The position numbers and the translations under genes were made by a program. Shown one piece after another: positions 1-7,371 of a stretch of DNA of 11,398 bases. The stretch is from Chthonomonas sp. UBA2391. Lineage in GTDB: Bacteria > Armatimonadota > Fimbriimonadia > Fimbriimonadales > Fimbriimonadaceae. The notes below the pieces were generated by a model. It saw only the letters and a program-made list of their open reading frames with translations. It did not search any database and was not told the DNA's origin. Where the stretch lies: contig DDSL01000096.1 in NCBI GenBank assembly GCA_002343825.1, positions 1-11,398 on the forward strand, given 5' to 3'. The stretch's first letter is position 1. Each line of letters starts with the position of its first letter.

Positions 1-518
1 ATCACCTCTTCGTTGGCCAAGACCGTCTTGTCGATGGGGTCCCAGTTGACCTCCGCGTTGCGTCGGTAGGCGAGCCCTTTCTCATAGAGCTTCTTGAAGA
101 TCCACTGGGTCCATTTGTAATAGCTCGGGTCGCAGCTATAGAGCTCCTTGTTCCAGTCAAAACTCGTTCCGACGAGTTCCATCTGCCTTCTGTAGGTCGC
201 GCCGTATTCCCTCACCATCGCATCGGGATTGCGTTGGCGCTTGATCGCCTCGTTCTCGGCCGGAAGGCCGAATGCGTCAAATCCCATCGGAAAGAGAACG
301 TTGTGGCCCTGCATCACCTTCAGGCGGCAGAGGACGTCGGTGGGGATGTAGTTTCGACAGTGGCCGACGCTGAGACCGGCTCCGCTTGGATAGGGAAAGA
401 AGACGAGGCCGTAAAACTTCGGCTTGCTCGCGTCTTCTTGGGTCCTAAACAGATCCGCCTGGCGCCATTTTTCGCGCCAGGCGGATTCAAAACTACTCGG
501 CTCGTACCGGTCCGCCAT
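1..518 (-). CDS. leuS: Leucyl-tRNA synthetase, N-terminal part (cut by window edge)
   Basis: Class I aminoacyl-tRNA synthetase that charges tRNA-Leu with leucine in the cytoplasm. The visible 172 residues start MADRYEPSSFESAWREKW, typical of the LeuRS N-terminus. The class I HIGH signature appears as SVGH (residues 50-53) inside PYPSGAGLSVGHCRNY. It is followed by the Rossmann-fold segment HNVLFPMGFDAFGLPAENEA, which is highly characteristic of LeuRS, and later by TSFDWNKEL and YKWTQWIF. The editing domain, the KMSKS loop and the anticodon-binding region lie beyond position 1. The ATG at 518 was chosen because it places the conserved W-x-x-K-W block close to the start; no good Shine-Dalgarno precedes it. 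It lies about 40 bases downstream of the STN-like gene on the same strand, so co-transcription is possible. The identification is secure. Confidence 0.96.
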   Translation of the reverse strand, partial: MADRYEPSSFESAWREKWRQADLFRTQEDASKPKFYGLVFFPYPSGAGLSVGHCRNYIPTDVLCRLKVMQGHNVLFPMGFDAFGLPAENEAIKRQRNPDAMVREYGATYRRQMELVGTSFDWNKELYSCDPSYYKWTQWIFKKLYEKGLAYRRNAEVNWDPIDKTVLANEEV

Positions 519-559
519 CGGAAAGGTTGTACCCGTTGGGGCCTGTTTCTCGGTCGAGT

Positions 560-2899
560 TTAGGGATTATCGCCGTCGCCACCGCCGCCCCGTCGTCGGC
601 CCATGCCGCCCCCAGGACCACCGCGTTCTCGCATATTGGCCACTCGCTCGGTCCAGCGCTTCAATTCTTCTTGATAAAGAGCATTGAAGGAAGCGGGAAG
701 ACTGCTCATGGTGACCATCCCCGAGCCGACCAATTCATAGCCTTCGAGGTCCCCGTTCATCTGGTAGTCCGTCGCCAGGAGCAAGGTGAGTTCGATCTCG
801 GTCTCGCGGGCCATTCGGAACTTTTCGAACTTGCGGGAGGTGTTGCGAGCCCAGTCGGGGGCCGCGTCCTGGTTGCTGGCAAATACGGTATTGCGGGCGA
901 GTTCACTGGCGTTCAAGAACGACTTTTCGCCCTCGGCGGTGATCCCCATCAGGGCTTCTTGAACCTCCACTTGGGCTCGAATTCGGGCCGTGGATGGGAT
1001 TCCGCTACTCAGGACGACCGTGCGCTCATCGCCGACGCTCATGTTCGGGTTGAATCCCCCGAAGCCACCAGGGCCTCGGCCACGGCCGCCTGGAGGGCCA
1101 CCGGCGACCACGACCGTGGTCTGGACGTTGGTGCCTCCACCATTCTGATTGGTGGTTCGTCGAGGTCCGGCAAAGTCATCGAACACGATGCGGTTGAGTT
1201 CGATCCGCTGGGCTTCACCGAGCATGCTCAGGGGAAGTCCTGCCTCACTCTGAAGAGCTTGCTTTTGGCTGCTCGTAAGAGTGCCGTAGAGCCGGAGCCA
1301 CTCCCGATTCTCACCCAAGATCGAGTCCCGATCTCGGCGAGAAAACTCGGGGAAAAGCGCCCCAAAGGCGAGCGAGTCCAAGTCTGTTCGGCCCGGATAG
1401 AGCGGTGCATTCAGGGCAAAGCCAGCCCGCTCGTCGAGCGTGAGGTACCCCTTGGCTTCGAAGCTCTTGATCACCTGGGCCAACGCCGGACGGTCGGTGT
1501 GATTAGCCCTCGCAGCAGCCGGGTCTTGGGGCCTCATCACGATCCAGCCATCCTGGAACATGACGTTCATCGCGCCTTCTTGCTGAAGGGCTTGGACAAA
1601 AGCCTTGGTCGTGAGTCCTTCCGCAAACTGGTTGGCGAGGCCCATCAGTTGGTCGGGGACGGCCGCGATGACGGGTCGTTCGCCGTCCTTGCTGACCGCC
1701 TTGAACGAATCTCCGAGGAAGAGCGCGAGGGGCTCATTCAGGTGGGGTTCGGCGAGGTATTTCCGGAGGTCCGCGGGAGCGACGTTCTTCGATTCAGTCT
1801 CACTCGTGAATTCCACGCGACCGGCGCCGTCAGCCTGGATCATCCGCTGGACCGGACCGGTTGGGTTCGCCCCGGCGACGAGCTTGGCAAAGGCCGCACT
1901 TTCCGGCCGAAGGTCGATTGGCTGCTCATCCGGCAACACGAACTTGGGCGCGGGAGGATCGATGATGTTTCCGATGAAGCCAAATCCACTGGCCTGATTG
2001 ACGCCATTGGAGTTGGCCGCGATGAACTGGAGCGTGAAGGTATCGCTGTCGCCATTGCGTCGGACCACGAGCATCGCGTAGGTGGTCGGTCCCGACGCGG
2101 CTTCACCGCGCTCTCCGCCCATCATCATGCCGCCGCCCATGCCGCCCATCCGGCCCATGGGACCCTGGAGCTGACCGCCCGCAGCCATGTCCGACATCAG
2201 CCGTTGGTCGGCCACCATTTGTTGGGCGTACCGTAGGCCGTTAGGGCCAAGGCGTCGCTGCATCGACGTCGGGGCCGAACTGAAGACCAGACGACCATTG
2301 GGCCGAATGCTTGCCAGCAGAGCGGGATCAATTTCTCCCGTCGCGAGCATCGTCGTGCGGGTTCCCGGCAGGTTGGAAGCCGTCTGGGCAAATCGCCGGC
2401 CCATTTCGCGCATCCCACCGCCGTTGCCGCGCTGAGCCTGCTCGATATTGCGGCCTAGTTCTGAGCTTGCATTCTGGATCTGCTCTTGGGTCAGCGGCTC
2501 GCGGCTAATGTCCTTGGTGGCCGCCACGATCACCCCGCGAAGAAGTTCCGCGCGTTGGGCTTCGCTGGCCCTCAGTTCGTCGCGGGCTTTGCTGGGTTCA
2601 CGGACAAGGCGGAGTGTATTCTCACCCTCTTTCGCCCATTCGGCGTTCAGAGTCTCGGCGATCTTCTTCAGAATCTCGCTCGTGGACCAATCCCGAACGT
2701 AGAGCGTCAGCATTTCGTCCCGAATCGGCGTCCCGCACTTCAGGTCTAGGCCCGTGACCTGAGAAAGCTCTTCCATCGCCCGAGAAAGGCTCGTCGGTGC
2801 CATCTTTACGGTGACCTTCTTGCTCAGATCCATCCCGTGCGCCATCGGAAAAAGCACCGCCGATAGCGCTAAACACCACAACCCTCGATTGTTCATCAT
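560..2899 (-). CDS. Large secreted STN-like domain protein of unknown function
   Basis: Predicted exported protein of about 779 residues; no specific function recognised. From the ATG at 2899 it has a signal peptide: Arg5, a hydrophobic core LWCLALSAVLFP (7-18), and likely cleavage after AHG (22). Residues about 28-100 resemble the STN short domain of secretins and TonB receptors (VTVKMAPTSLSRAMEELSQ, then TGLDLKC, then DWSTSEILKKIAETL). A second similar stretch may lie around 430-455 (TTKAFVQALQQEG, then GWIVMRP). Low-complexity tracts interrupt the chain: Gly/Met-rich near 245-265, Pro/Gly/Arg-rich near 600-618, and an Arg/Gly tail from about 757. No secretin pore domain or transmembrane helices are evident. 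An in-frame TTG at 2911 and a second ATG at 2896 are alternative starts, and no Shine-Dalgarno decides between them. It precedes leuS and diverges from rluD. The coding call is strong; the role is unknown. Confidence 0.85.
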   Translation of the reverse strand: MMNNRGLWCLALSAVLFPMAHGMDLSKKVTVKMAPTSLSRAMEELSQVTGLDLKCGTPIRDEMLTLYVRDWSTSEILKKIAETLNAEWAKEGENTLRLVREPSKARDELRASEAQRAELLRGVIVAATKDISREPLTQEQIQNASSELGRNIEQAQRGNGGGMREMGRRFAQTASNLPGTRTTMLATGEIDPALLASIRPNGRLVFSSAPTSMQRRLGPNGLRYAQQMVADQRLMSDMAAGGQLQGPMGRMGGMGGGMMMGGERGEAASGPTTYAMLVVRRNGDSDTFTLQFIAANSNGVNQASGFGFIGNIIDPPAPKFVLPDEQPIDLRPESAAFAKLVAGANPTGPVQRMIQADGAGRVEFTSETESKNVAPADLRKYLAEPHLNEPLALFLGDSFKAVSKDGERPVIAAVPDQLMGLANQFAEGLTTKAFVQALQQEGAMNVMFQDGWIVMRPQDPAAARANHTDRPALAQVIKSFEAKGYLTLDERAGFALNAPLYPGRTDLDSLAFGALFPEFSRRDRDSILGENREWLRLYGTLTSSQKQALQSEAGLPLSMLGEAQRIELNRIVFDDFAGPRRTTNQNGGGTNVQTTVVVAGGPPGGRGRGPGGFGGFNPNMSVGDERTVVLSSGIPSTARIRAQVEVQEALMGITAEGEKSFLNASELARNTVFASNQDAAPDWARNTSRKFEKFRMARETEIELTLLLATDYQMNGDLEGYELVGSGMVTMSSLPASFNALYQEELKRWTERVANMRERGGPGGGMGRRRGGGGDGDNP

Positions 2900-2950
2900 T
2901 TGCTTAAACAACGAATGATGTTTGAAGTTCGGTTCCTTTTCCTTATTGGA

Positions 2951-2965
2951 GGTTAAATATTAACC
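2951..2965. promoter_or_regulatory. Perfect inverted repeat abutting the rluD start codon
   Basis: GGTTAA-ATA-TTAACC is a perfect 6-bp dyad with a 3-base spacer, ending one base before the ATG at 2966. The GGAGG at 2948-2952 overlaps its left edge. It sits in the 66-base divergent interval between the STN-like gene and rluD. It could be an operator, or a small hairpin that sets the distance between the Shine-Dalgarno and the start codon. A role is inferred; only the symmetry is seen. Confidence 0.3.
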
Positions 2966-3886
2966 ATGTTCTGGGAAACTGAAACACCAGGGCGGCTCGA
3001 CCGCTTTCTGACGGAGAAGATTCCCGACCAAAGCCGATCGCGATTGGCCAAATTGATCGAAGAAGGAAAGGTCCTCGTCAACGGCCAGCCCGCCTCCAAG
3101 TCAGGACATCCTCTCCGGTCCGGTGATCGGGTGGACGTTCCCGACGATCTCGGCCTCCCTGTCCACGATCTCACCCCCGTTGCAATCCCGTTCGAGGTGG
3201 TTTTCGAAGATGAATCCATCTTGGTTGTCGATAAACCTCGTGGCTTGGCAACCCATCCGGCGGCCTCGCTCAAGGAGCCTTCGCTCGTCGAAGCCCTCTT
3301 GGCATCCTCGCGGTCGCTCAGCTCAGGTTCAGCAGAATGGCGACCGGGCATCGTCCACCGACTCGACAAGGATACGACCGGCCTGCTCATCGTCGCCAAA
3401 ACCGACCAATCCCACCGCAAACTCGCCGAGCAAATCGCCCACCGCACCGCCAGCCGCCGCTACCTGGCCTGGATCGCGGGAGTCCCACCCCAGCCTCGAT
3501 TCCTCATCGACGCGCCCATCGCCCGAGATCCCAAGAATCGGATTCGAATGGCCGTACTGGCCGAAGGCAAAGCGGCTCGGACCGAGATTTGGACCCTAGA
3601 TGTTTCCGGAGACTCCAGCCTCGTCGCCGCATCGCTCGAAACGGGAAGAACTCACCAGATCCGCGTCCACCTCAGCAGTGTCGGGCATCCCGTGCTCGGC
3701 GACCGGATCTATGCCCCAGCATCGCTCGCAACCCCGCCACTCAGGCTCCACGCGGCATATCTTCGGCTTCGCCATCCAGAATCCGGCGCGGAGATGGAGT
3801 TCGCCGTTGCGCCCCCGGTCGATTTTGGTCCAGTCTCCCGCGACTGGGAAGAAAAAATCCGGCACCCCGGAGACCGGACCCCATGA
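2966..3886 (+). CDS. rluD: RluA/RluD-family 23S rRNA pseudouridine synthase
   Basis: Cytoplasmic RNA-modifying enzyme that isomerises uridine to pseudouridine, most likely in large-subunit rRNA. The 306-residue length fits the RluD group. An S4-type RNA-binding domain fills residues about 8-60 (GRLDRFLTEKI, SRSRLAKLIEEGKVLVNG, SGDRVDV). The catalytic domain starts at FEDESILVVDKPRGLATHP (80-98) and contains the family signature HRLDKDTTG (131-139) with catalytic Asp134, then ETGRTHQIRVHL (225-236) and GHPVLGDRIY (240-249). The start is ATG 2966, with GGAGG at 2948-2952 separated by a rather long 13-base spacer that holds an inverted repeat. The stop codon overlaps the next gene's start as ATGA, so the two are probably translationally coupled. 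The family is certain; the exact target uridine (RluD-like versus another RluA paralogue) is inferred. Confidence 0.94.
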   Translation: MFWETETPGRLDRFLTEKIPDQSRSRLAKLIEEGKVLVNGQPASKSGHPLRSGDRVDVPDDLGLPVHDLTPVAIPFEVVFEDESILVVDKPRGLATHPAASLKEPSLVEALLASSRSLSSGSAEWRPGIVHRLDKDTTGLLIVAKTDQSHRKLAEQIAHRTASRRYLAWIAGVPPQPRFLIDAPIARDPKNRIRMAVLAEGKAARTEIWTLDVSGDSSLVAASLETGRTHQIRVHLSSVGHPVLGDRIYAPASLATPPLRLHAAYLRLRHPESGAEMEFAVAPPVDFGPVSRDWEEKIRHPGDRTP

Positions 3887-4668
3887 CCTTGCGGAGATGG
3901 GAGCGGCCCACTCCCGCCGCCGAGATCGAAGTCGCCACCGATGCCGAACTTCGGCAGATCCGCCAAATGATGCGCGACTATCAGGCCGAACTCGGCGTGG
4001 ACCTCTGCTTTCAAGACTTCGAGACCGAGCTAGAGCAGCTCCCTGGGCCCTATGCCCGTCCGGACGGGGCGTTGCTCTACGCATCGCGCGCGGTCCATCC
4101 GTTGATTGAGGGCCACGAGATCGTAGGCATCGCCGCCTTCAAGCCCATCGGCCCGGGTGTGTGCGAGCTCAAGCGCTTCTATGTCCGGCCGGATTGTCGG
4201 CAGCTCGGAATCGCGTCGCTTCTGCTCGACGCTGCGCTCAACCGGGCGGTCAAATCGGGGTACCGCGAAGCACGGCTCGATACGCTCCGCCGACTGGGCC
4301 CTGCGCTCACGTTCTACGAGCGGAGAGGTTTTCTTCCATGCGAGGCCTACGTCCCCAACCCAGAATCCGACGTCGTTTACATGAGCCGACAGATTGGGAT
4401 CTTTGCGAGTGAGCCGTTTGGCAAATATCTGGACTGGGCAGGGAGAATCTCCGAACTCCCCGAATCGCTCAGCAACCCGGCGACCCAGGGCCTGTGGGGA
4501 TACCTTGCCGGGCATTTTGAACACGGGCGGAATTACCGCGAATCTGAAGTCAATGCGGTCCTCGATTCGCTTTCCTTGGACCGAGACCCGGCCCGACTGC
4601 GGCGGGAATTGGTGGATCGGGGGTGCCTGAATCGCACCCCCGATGGCAAGCAGTATTGGCGAGATTAG
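3883..4668 (+). CDS. GNAT acetyltransferase fused to C-terminal DUF2087 domain
   Basis: Two-domain protein of 261 residues. Residues about 15-168 form a GCN5-related N-acetyltransferase: a helix near 20-50, EIVGIAAFKPIG (79-90), ELKRFYVRPDCRQLGIASLLL (95-115) with the acetyl-CoA-binding R-x-x-G-x-A loop (R106-Q-L-G-I-A111), and ALTFYERRGF (141-150). Residues about 195-260 match the DUF2087 pattern known from small transcriptional regulators: NYRESEVNAVLDSL, then LRRELVDRGCLNR, then DGKQYWR at the end. The acetyl acceptor is unknown. The start ATG 3883 overlaps the rluD stop (ATGA); the frame is open further upstream inside rluD, but homology begins only here. Its stop interlocks with that of the convergent gene. 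The DUF2087 part may bind nucleic acid or act as a regulatory module, which is inference. Confidence 0.9.
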   Translation: MTLRRWERPTPAAEIEVATDAELRQIRQMMRDYQAELGVDLCFQDFETELEQLPGPYARPDGALLYASRAVHPLIEGHEIVGIAAFKPIGPGVCELKRFYVRPDCRQLGIASLLLDAALNRAVKSGYREARLDTLRRLGPALTFYERRGFLPCEAYVPNPESDVVYMSRQIGIFASEPFGKYLDWAGRISELPESLSNPATQGLWGYLAGHFEHGRNYRESEVNAVLDSLSLDRDPARLRRELVDRGCLNRTPDGKQYWRD

Positions 4669-5168
4669 CGGAACCGGGCCGTGTCGATCATCCGCTGGAA
4701 GTGCGCGGTGAAGGCCTTCTCGTCCTTCTCGGCCGGGATGCGAACGCTCAGCGCGAGAATGCGGTGATCTTTGTTCTTGAGAATCGCATAGCGGCGGGAA
4801 GCAAATCCTTCCGAATTCTTCACCTCGAAAGCGATGCTTGGATACCCACCCTTGCTCTCAAACTCGCGGTAGGGAGTCGGTTCGCCCCTCTCTTCTCGGT
4901 TGATAAAGTAGAGCGAGACGCGATACAGATCATCCCAGTTGCTGGGTTCGCCGCCACCCGTCATCACTCCGAGCTTGCCCTTGCTTCCCTCCAGACTCAT
5001 GTCTCGCTGGCCCCATGGGGTCTCGCGTCCGATACTCCATTCCTTCGGAATTTCGAAGCTATATCCGGGAACAACGACGCGGACGATTTCCTTGTTAACG
5101 GGTTCAATCGTGACGTCCGGCGCAACTTTGGGAGTGCTCAGAAGACTCCCCAACAGAATGCTCAACAT
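4665..5168 (-). CDS. Small secreted protein, PsbP/DUF1795-like fold suspected
   Basis: Predicted 167-residue protein, function not recognised. It begins with a short hydrophobic stretch (MLSILLGSLLS) that could be a signal peptide, although the n-region has no positive charge; a TTG at 5174 would lengthen it slightly. The mature part has the look of small extracytoplasmic PsbP or DUF1795-like domains: GYSFEIPKEWSIG near residues 35-47, a Gly-rich turn (GVMTGGGEPSNW), YRVSLYFI, then GGYPSIAFEV, YAILKNKDHRILALSVRIP, and a closing helix FTAHFQRMIDTARF. No catalytic motif is visible. The longer frame upstream overlaps the start of the divergent phzF-like gene and was not used. It converges on the GNAT gene with a 4-base overlap. 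Coding is likely; the fold assignment is a guess from pattern only. Confidence 0.72.
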   Translation of the reverse strand: MLSILLGSLLSTPKVAPDVTIEPVNKEIVRVVVPGYSFEIPKEWSIGRETPWGQRDMSLEGSKGKLGVMTGGGEPSNWDDLYRVSLYFINREERGEPTPYREFESKGGYPSIAFEVKNSEGFASRRYAILKNKDHRILALSVRIPAEKDEKAFTAHFQRMIDTARFR

Positions 5169-5194
5169 GACCAAAGCTACGTGATGGACGGAAA

Positions 5195-5212
5195 GATCAT
5201 TCCCGAATAATC
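5195..5212. promoter_or_regulatory. Imperfect dyad in divergent small-secreted/phzF interval
   Basis: GATCATTC-CC-GAATAATC has 7 of 8 arm pairs complementary. It sits in the 67-base interval between two divergent genes, about 24 bases before the phzF-like GTG start. The position would suit an operator, but such a short imperfect dyad can arise by chance. Confidence 0.2.
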
Positions 5213-5235
5213 TTTTCTCTGGGTAGCATCCGCAC

Positions 5236-6030
5236 GTGAGCTTGCCGCTGCTCCTGATCGACGCCTTCACCGACCAACCGTTCCGAGGGAACCCCGCCGC
5301 GGTCTGTCTGCTGGAGCACGAGCCGCCGTCGGCCTGGATGCAGAGCGTCGCGGCCGAGATGAACCAAGCCGAAACCGCCTTTGTCTGGCTCGAAAAGGCC
5401 GATTTTGGTCTGCGGTGGTTCACTCCCACGGTCGAGGTCGACCTCTGCGGCCATGCGACCCTCGCCGCGGCCCACGCCCTCTGGGAAACTCAGCGGCTTG
5501 CGCCGGGTGAAGTGGCCCACTTCCAAACTCGGTCGGGACTCCTCAGCTGCCGCCGAACTGGGGAATGGACGGCGATGGACTTCCCCGCCGAACCGCCCGT
5601 CCAGATGGACACCCAATACGATTTTTCGGCTATGCTGGGGGCAGATCCGATCTGGACCGGTCGCAACCGGATGGATTACTTTGTCCAGCTCCACTCGGGG
5701 ACCGCGTTGCGCGAGATCACGCCAGACCTAGCCGCCATCGCCGAACTCCCCGCCCGAGGACTCATCGTGACCGCCAGAGCGGATACCGCCGACTACGATT
5801 TTGCGTCGCGATTCTTCGCCCCCCAGGCGGGGGTTCCCGAGGATCATGTGACGGGCTCGGCCCATTGCGCCCTCGGGCCATTCTGGGCCGACCGAATCGG
5901 CAAGAGTCAGCTGATCGGGTTCCAAGCCTCCAGCCGCGGCGGATTCGTTGAGATCGCCGTTCTGGAGCAGATGAGGGTCGAGCTCCGGGGCAAGGCCTTG
6001 ACCGTGCTCACCGGAACTCTGGCCGTTTGA
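5236..6030 (+). CDS. PhzF-family isomerase/epimerase-like protein
   Basis: 264-residue member of the PhzF family, cytoplasmic enzymes with a diaminopimelate epimerase-like two-domain fold. In the phenazine pathway PhzF isomerises trans-2,3-dihydro-3-hydroxyanthranilate, but most homologues act on unknown substrates. Family landmarks appear in order: LIDAFTDQPFRGNPAAVCLL (7-26), AAEMNQAETAFV (39-50) with the putative catalytic Glu46, RWFTPTVEVDLCGHATLAAAH (60-80), GVPEDHVTGSAHC (199-211) and the C-terminal QASSRGGFVEI (230-240). All key motifs are intact and the length is typical. The start is the GTG at 5236, because the motif L-I-D-A-F-T must lie near the N-terminus; no Shine-Dalgarno is apparent. 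No phenazine genes are nearby, so a phenazine role is unlikely. It ends 6 bases from the convergent E2 stop. Confidence 0.93.
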   Translation: MSLPLLLIDAFTDQPFRGNPAAVCLLEHEPPSAWMQSVAAEMNQAETAFVWLEKADFGLRWFTPTVEVDLCGHATLAAAHALWETQRLAPGEVAHFQTRSGLLSCRRTGEWTAMDFPAEPPVQMDTQYDFSAMLGADPIWTGRNRMDYFVQLHSGTALREITPDLAAIAELPARGLIVTARADTADYDFASRFFAPQAGVPEDHVTGSAHCALGPFWADRIGKSQLIGFQASSRGGFVEIAVLEQMRVELRGKALTVLTGTLAV

Positions 6031-6036
6031 CGACCC

Positions 6037-7311
6037 TTACTTGAAAAAGTCGAAGTTCTCAAGCCGGGACTTGATCGACTGGAGGAACTTGCCCGCGACC
6101 GCGCCATCGATGATCCGGTGGTCATAAGTCAAAACCAGATTCATGATCGAACGGATGGCGATCATATCGTCCAAGATCACCGGAACCTTCTTGATCGTGT
6201 AGGTCCCGAGAATCGCCGCCTGCGGGGCGTTGATCATCGGAGTCCCGAGTACGGCACCGTAAGACCCAGGGTTGGTCAGGGTGAAGGTTCCGCCCTGGAC
6301 GTCGGCCACGCCTAACGAATTCGAGCGAGCCTTGGCCGCGATCGCCTCAAGGTCTTTGGCGAGGTCGATCAAAGTCTTGCTCTGACAGTCGCGGATCACG
6401 GGAACGATCAAGCCCTGGTCGCCCTTAGGTCCGAGCGAAACCGCGATCCCCATGTGGACCTTGTTGTTCATCACCACCTGATCGCCTTGCAGACTCGCGT
6501 TGGCCAGCGGATACTCGAGAAGGGTTTCGGTGATCGCCTTGATGAAGAACGGCGTGTAGGTCAGCTTGACGCCGTAGGTCTCTTGGAAACTTTCCTTGTT
6601 CTTCTCGCGGAACTTGACCATATTGGTCACGTCCACTTCCGTAAGCGTCGAAACGGTCGGCACTTGCGAGCTTCGGACCATCGCCTCGGCAATCATCTTG
6701 CGCATGCCGACGAGCGGGACGATCTCTTGATCTGGTCCGGCCTGAACTGGAGCCACCGGCTTGGGTTCGGGGGCCGCTGCCGGACTCGCCTTGGGCGCCG
6801 CTGCGGCGATCGGGGCTCCGCCACGTCGGGCGAGATAGCTTTCGAGATCCTTCTTGTTGACTCGTCCGTTTTCCCCGGAGCCAGAGATGCTCGCGAGCTC
6901 AGCTTCGCTGAGGCCGTGTTCCTTGGCCATGCTCCGCACCAACGGGCTATACCACCGGCGCTCGCCCTCGGTGAGCGCAACCGGAGCCACCTCGGCCGGA
7001 GCGGCGGTTTGGGCAGCCGGGGCCGTCGGTTCTGCGGCGGGAGCCGGGGTGGCGGGACTCTCCATGGCCTCGCTGCCGTCTTCGATCAGGCCCATGGCCT
7101 TGAAAACCTCGACCGGCGCGCCTTCAGGAATCAGAATTTTGGAGAGGACCCCCGAGGCCGGGGCCCCGAGTTCGGTGTTGACCTTGTCGGTCATGATTTC
7201 CACGACCGGTTCGTCCTCGTTGACGAAATCGCCTTCCTTTTTTAGCCAACGGCTGACGGTCCCTTCGTGGACACCTTCGCCGAGTTCGGGCATCAAGATC
7301 TCTACTGGCAT
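6037..7311 (-). CDS. 2-oxoacid dehydrogenase E2 (dihydrolipoamide acyltransferase)
   Basis: Core acyltransferase of a 2-oxoacid dehydrogenase complex: it moves the acyl group from lipoyl-lysine to CoA in the cytoplasm. The 424 residues show a single lipoyl domain (1-78) with lipoylated Lys43 in EIMTDKVNTEL, an Ala/Pro linker (82-112), a peripheral subunit-binding domain (about 119-160: YSPLVRSMAKEHGL, then GSGENGRVNKKDLESYL), a second Ala/Pro linker (165-190), and the catalytic domain (about 195-424). The catalytic domain contains VPTVSTLTEVDVT, GTFTLTNPGSYG and the active-site HRIIDG (398-403, His398 and Asp402). TDKV around the lipoyl lysine leans towards branched-chain or 2-oxoglutarate complexes rather than pyruvate, but the substrate cannot be fixed. 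No E1 or E3 gene is in the window. The start is ATG 7311; the Shine-Dalgarno is weak. Confidence 0.95.
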   Translation of the reverse strand: MPVEILMPELGEGVHEGTVSRWLKKEGDFVNEDEPVVEIMTDKVNTELGAPASGVLSKILIPEGAPVEVFKAMGLIEDGSEAMESPATPAPAAEPTAPAAQTAAPAEVAPVALTEGERRWYSPLVRSMAKEHGLSEAELASISGSGENGRVNKKDLESYLARRGGAPIAAAAPKASPAAAPEPKPVAPVQAGPDQEIVPLVGMRKMIAEAMVRSSQVPTVSTLTEVDVTNMVKFREKNKESFQETYGVKLTYTPFFIKAITETLLEYPLANASLQGDQVVMNNKVHMGIAVSLGPKGDQGLIVPVIRDCQSKTLIDLAKDLEAIAAKARSNSLGVADVQGGTFTLTNPGSYGAVLGTPMINAPQAAILGTYTIKKVPVILDDMIAIRSIMNLVLTYDHRIIDGAVAGKFLQSIKSRLENFDFFK

Positions 7312-7371
7312 AGCTTAGTCTTAGAGTTTAGCCCTTTTCGCGCCAGAACCACAGTGCAGGGAGGGGCGAGA

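Noticed and set aside
527..2236. 569-codon plus-strand open frame antisense to the STN-like gene
   Set aside because: Its translation shows no domain or signal that makes sense, while the minus strand gives a signal peptide and STN-like pattern. Long antisense frames are common in GC-rich genes.
3337..3882. Upstream extension of the GNAT frame inside rluD
   Set aside because: The extension is Arg/Pro-rich out-of-frame translation of rluD; GNAT homology begins at ATG 3883, which overlaps the rluD stop.
6031..6036. Terminator between phzF-like and E2 genes
   Set aside because: Only 6 bases separate the stops and no stem-loop with a T-run is visible on either strand there.
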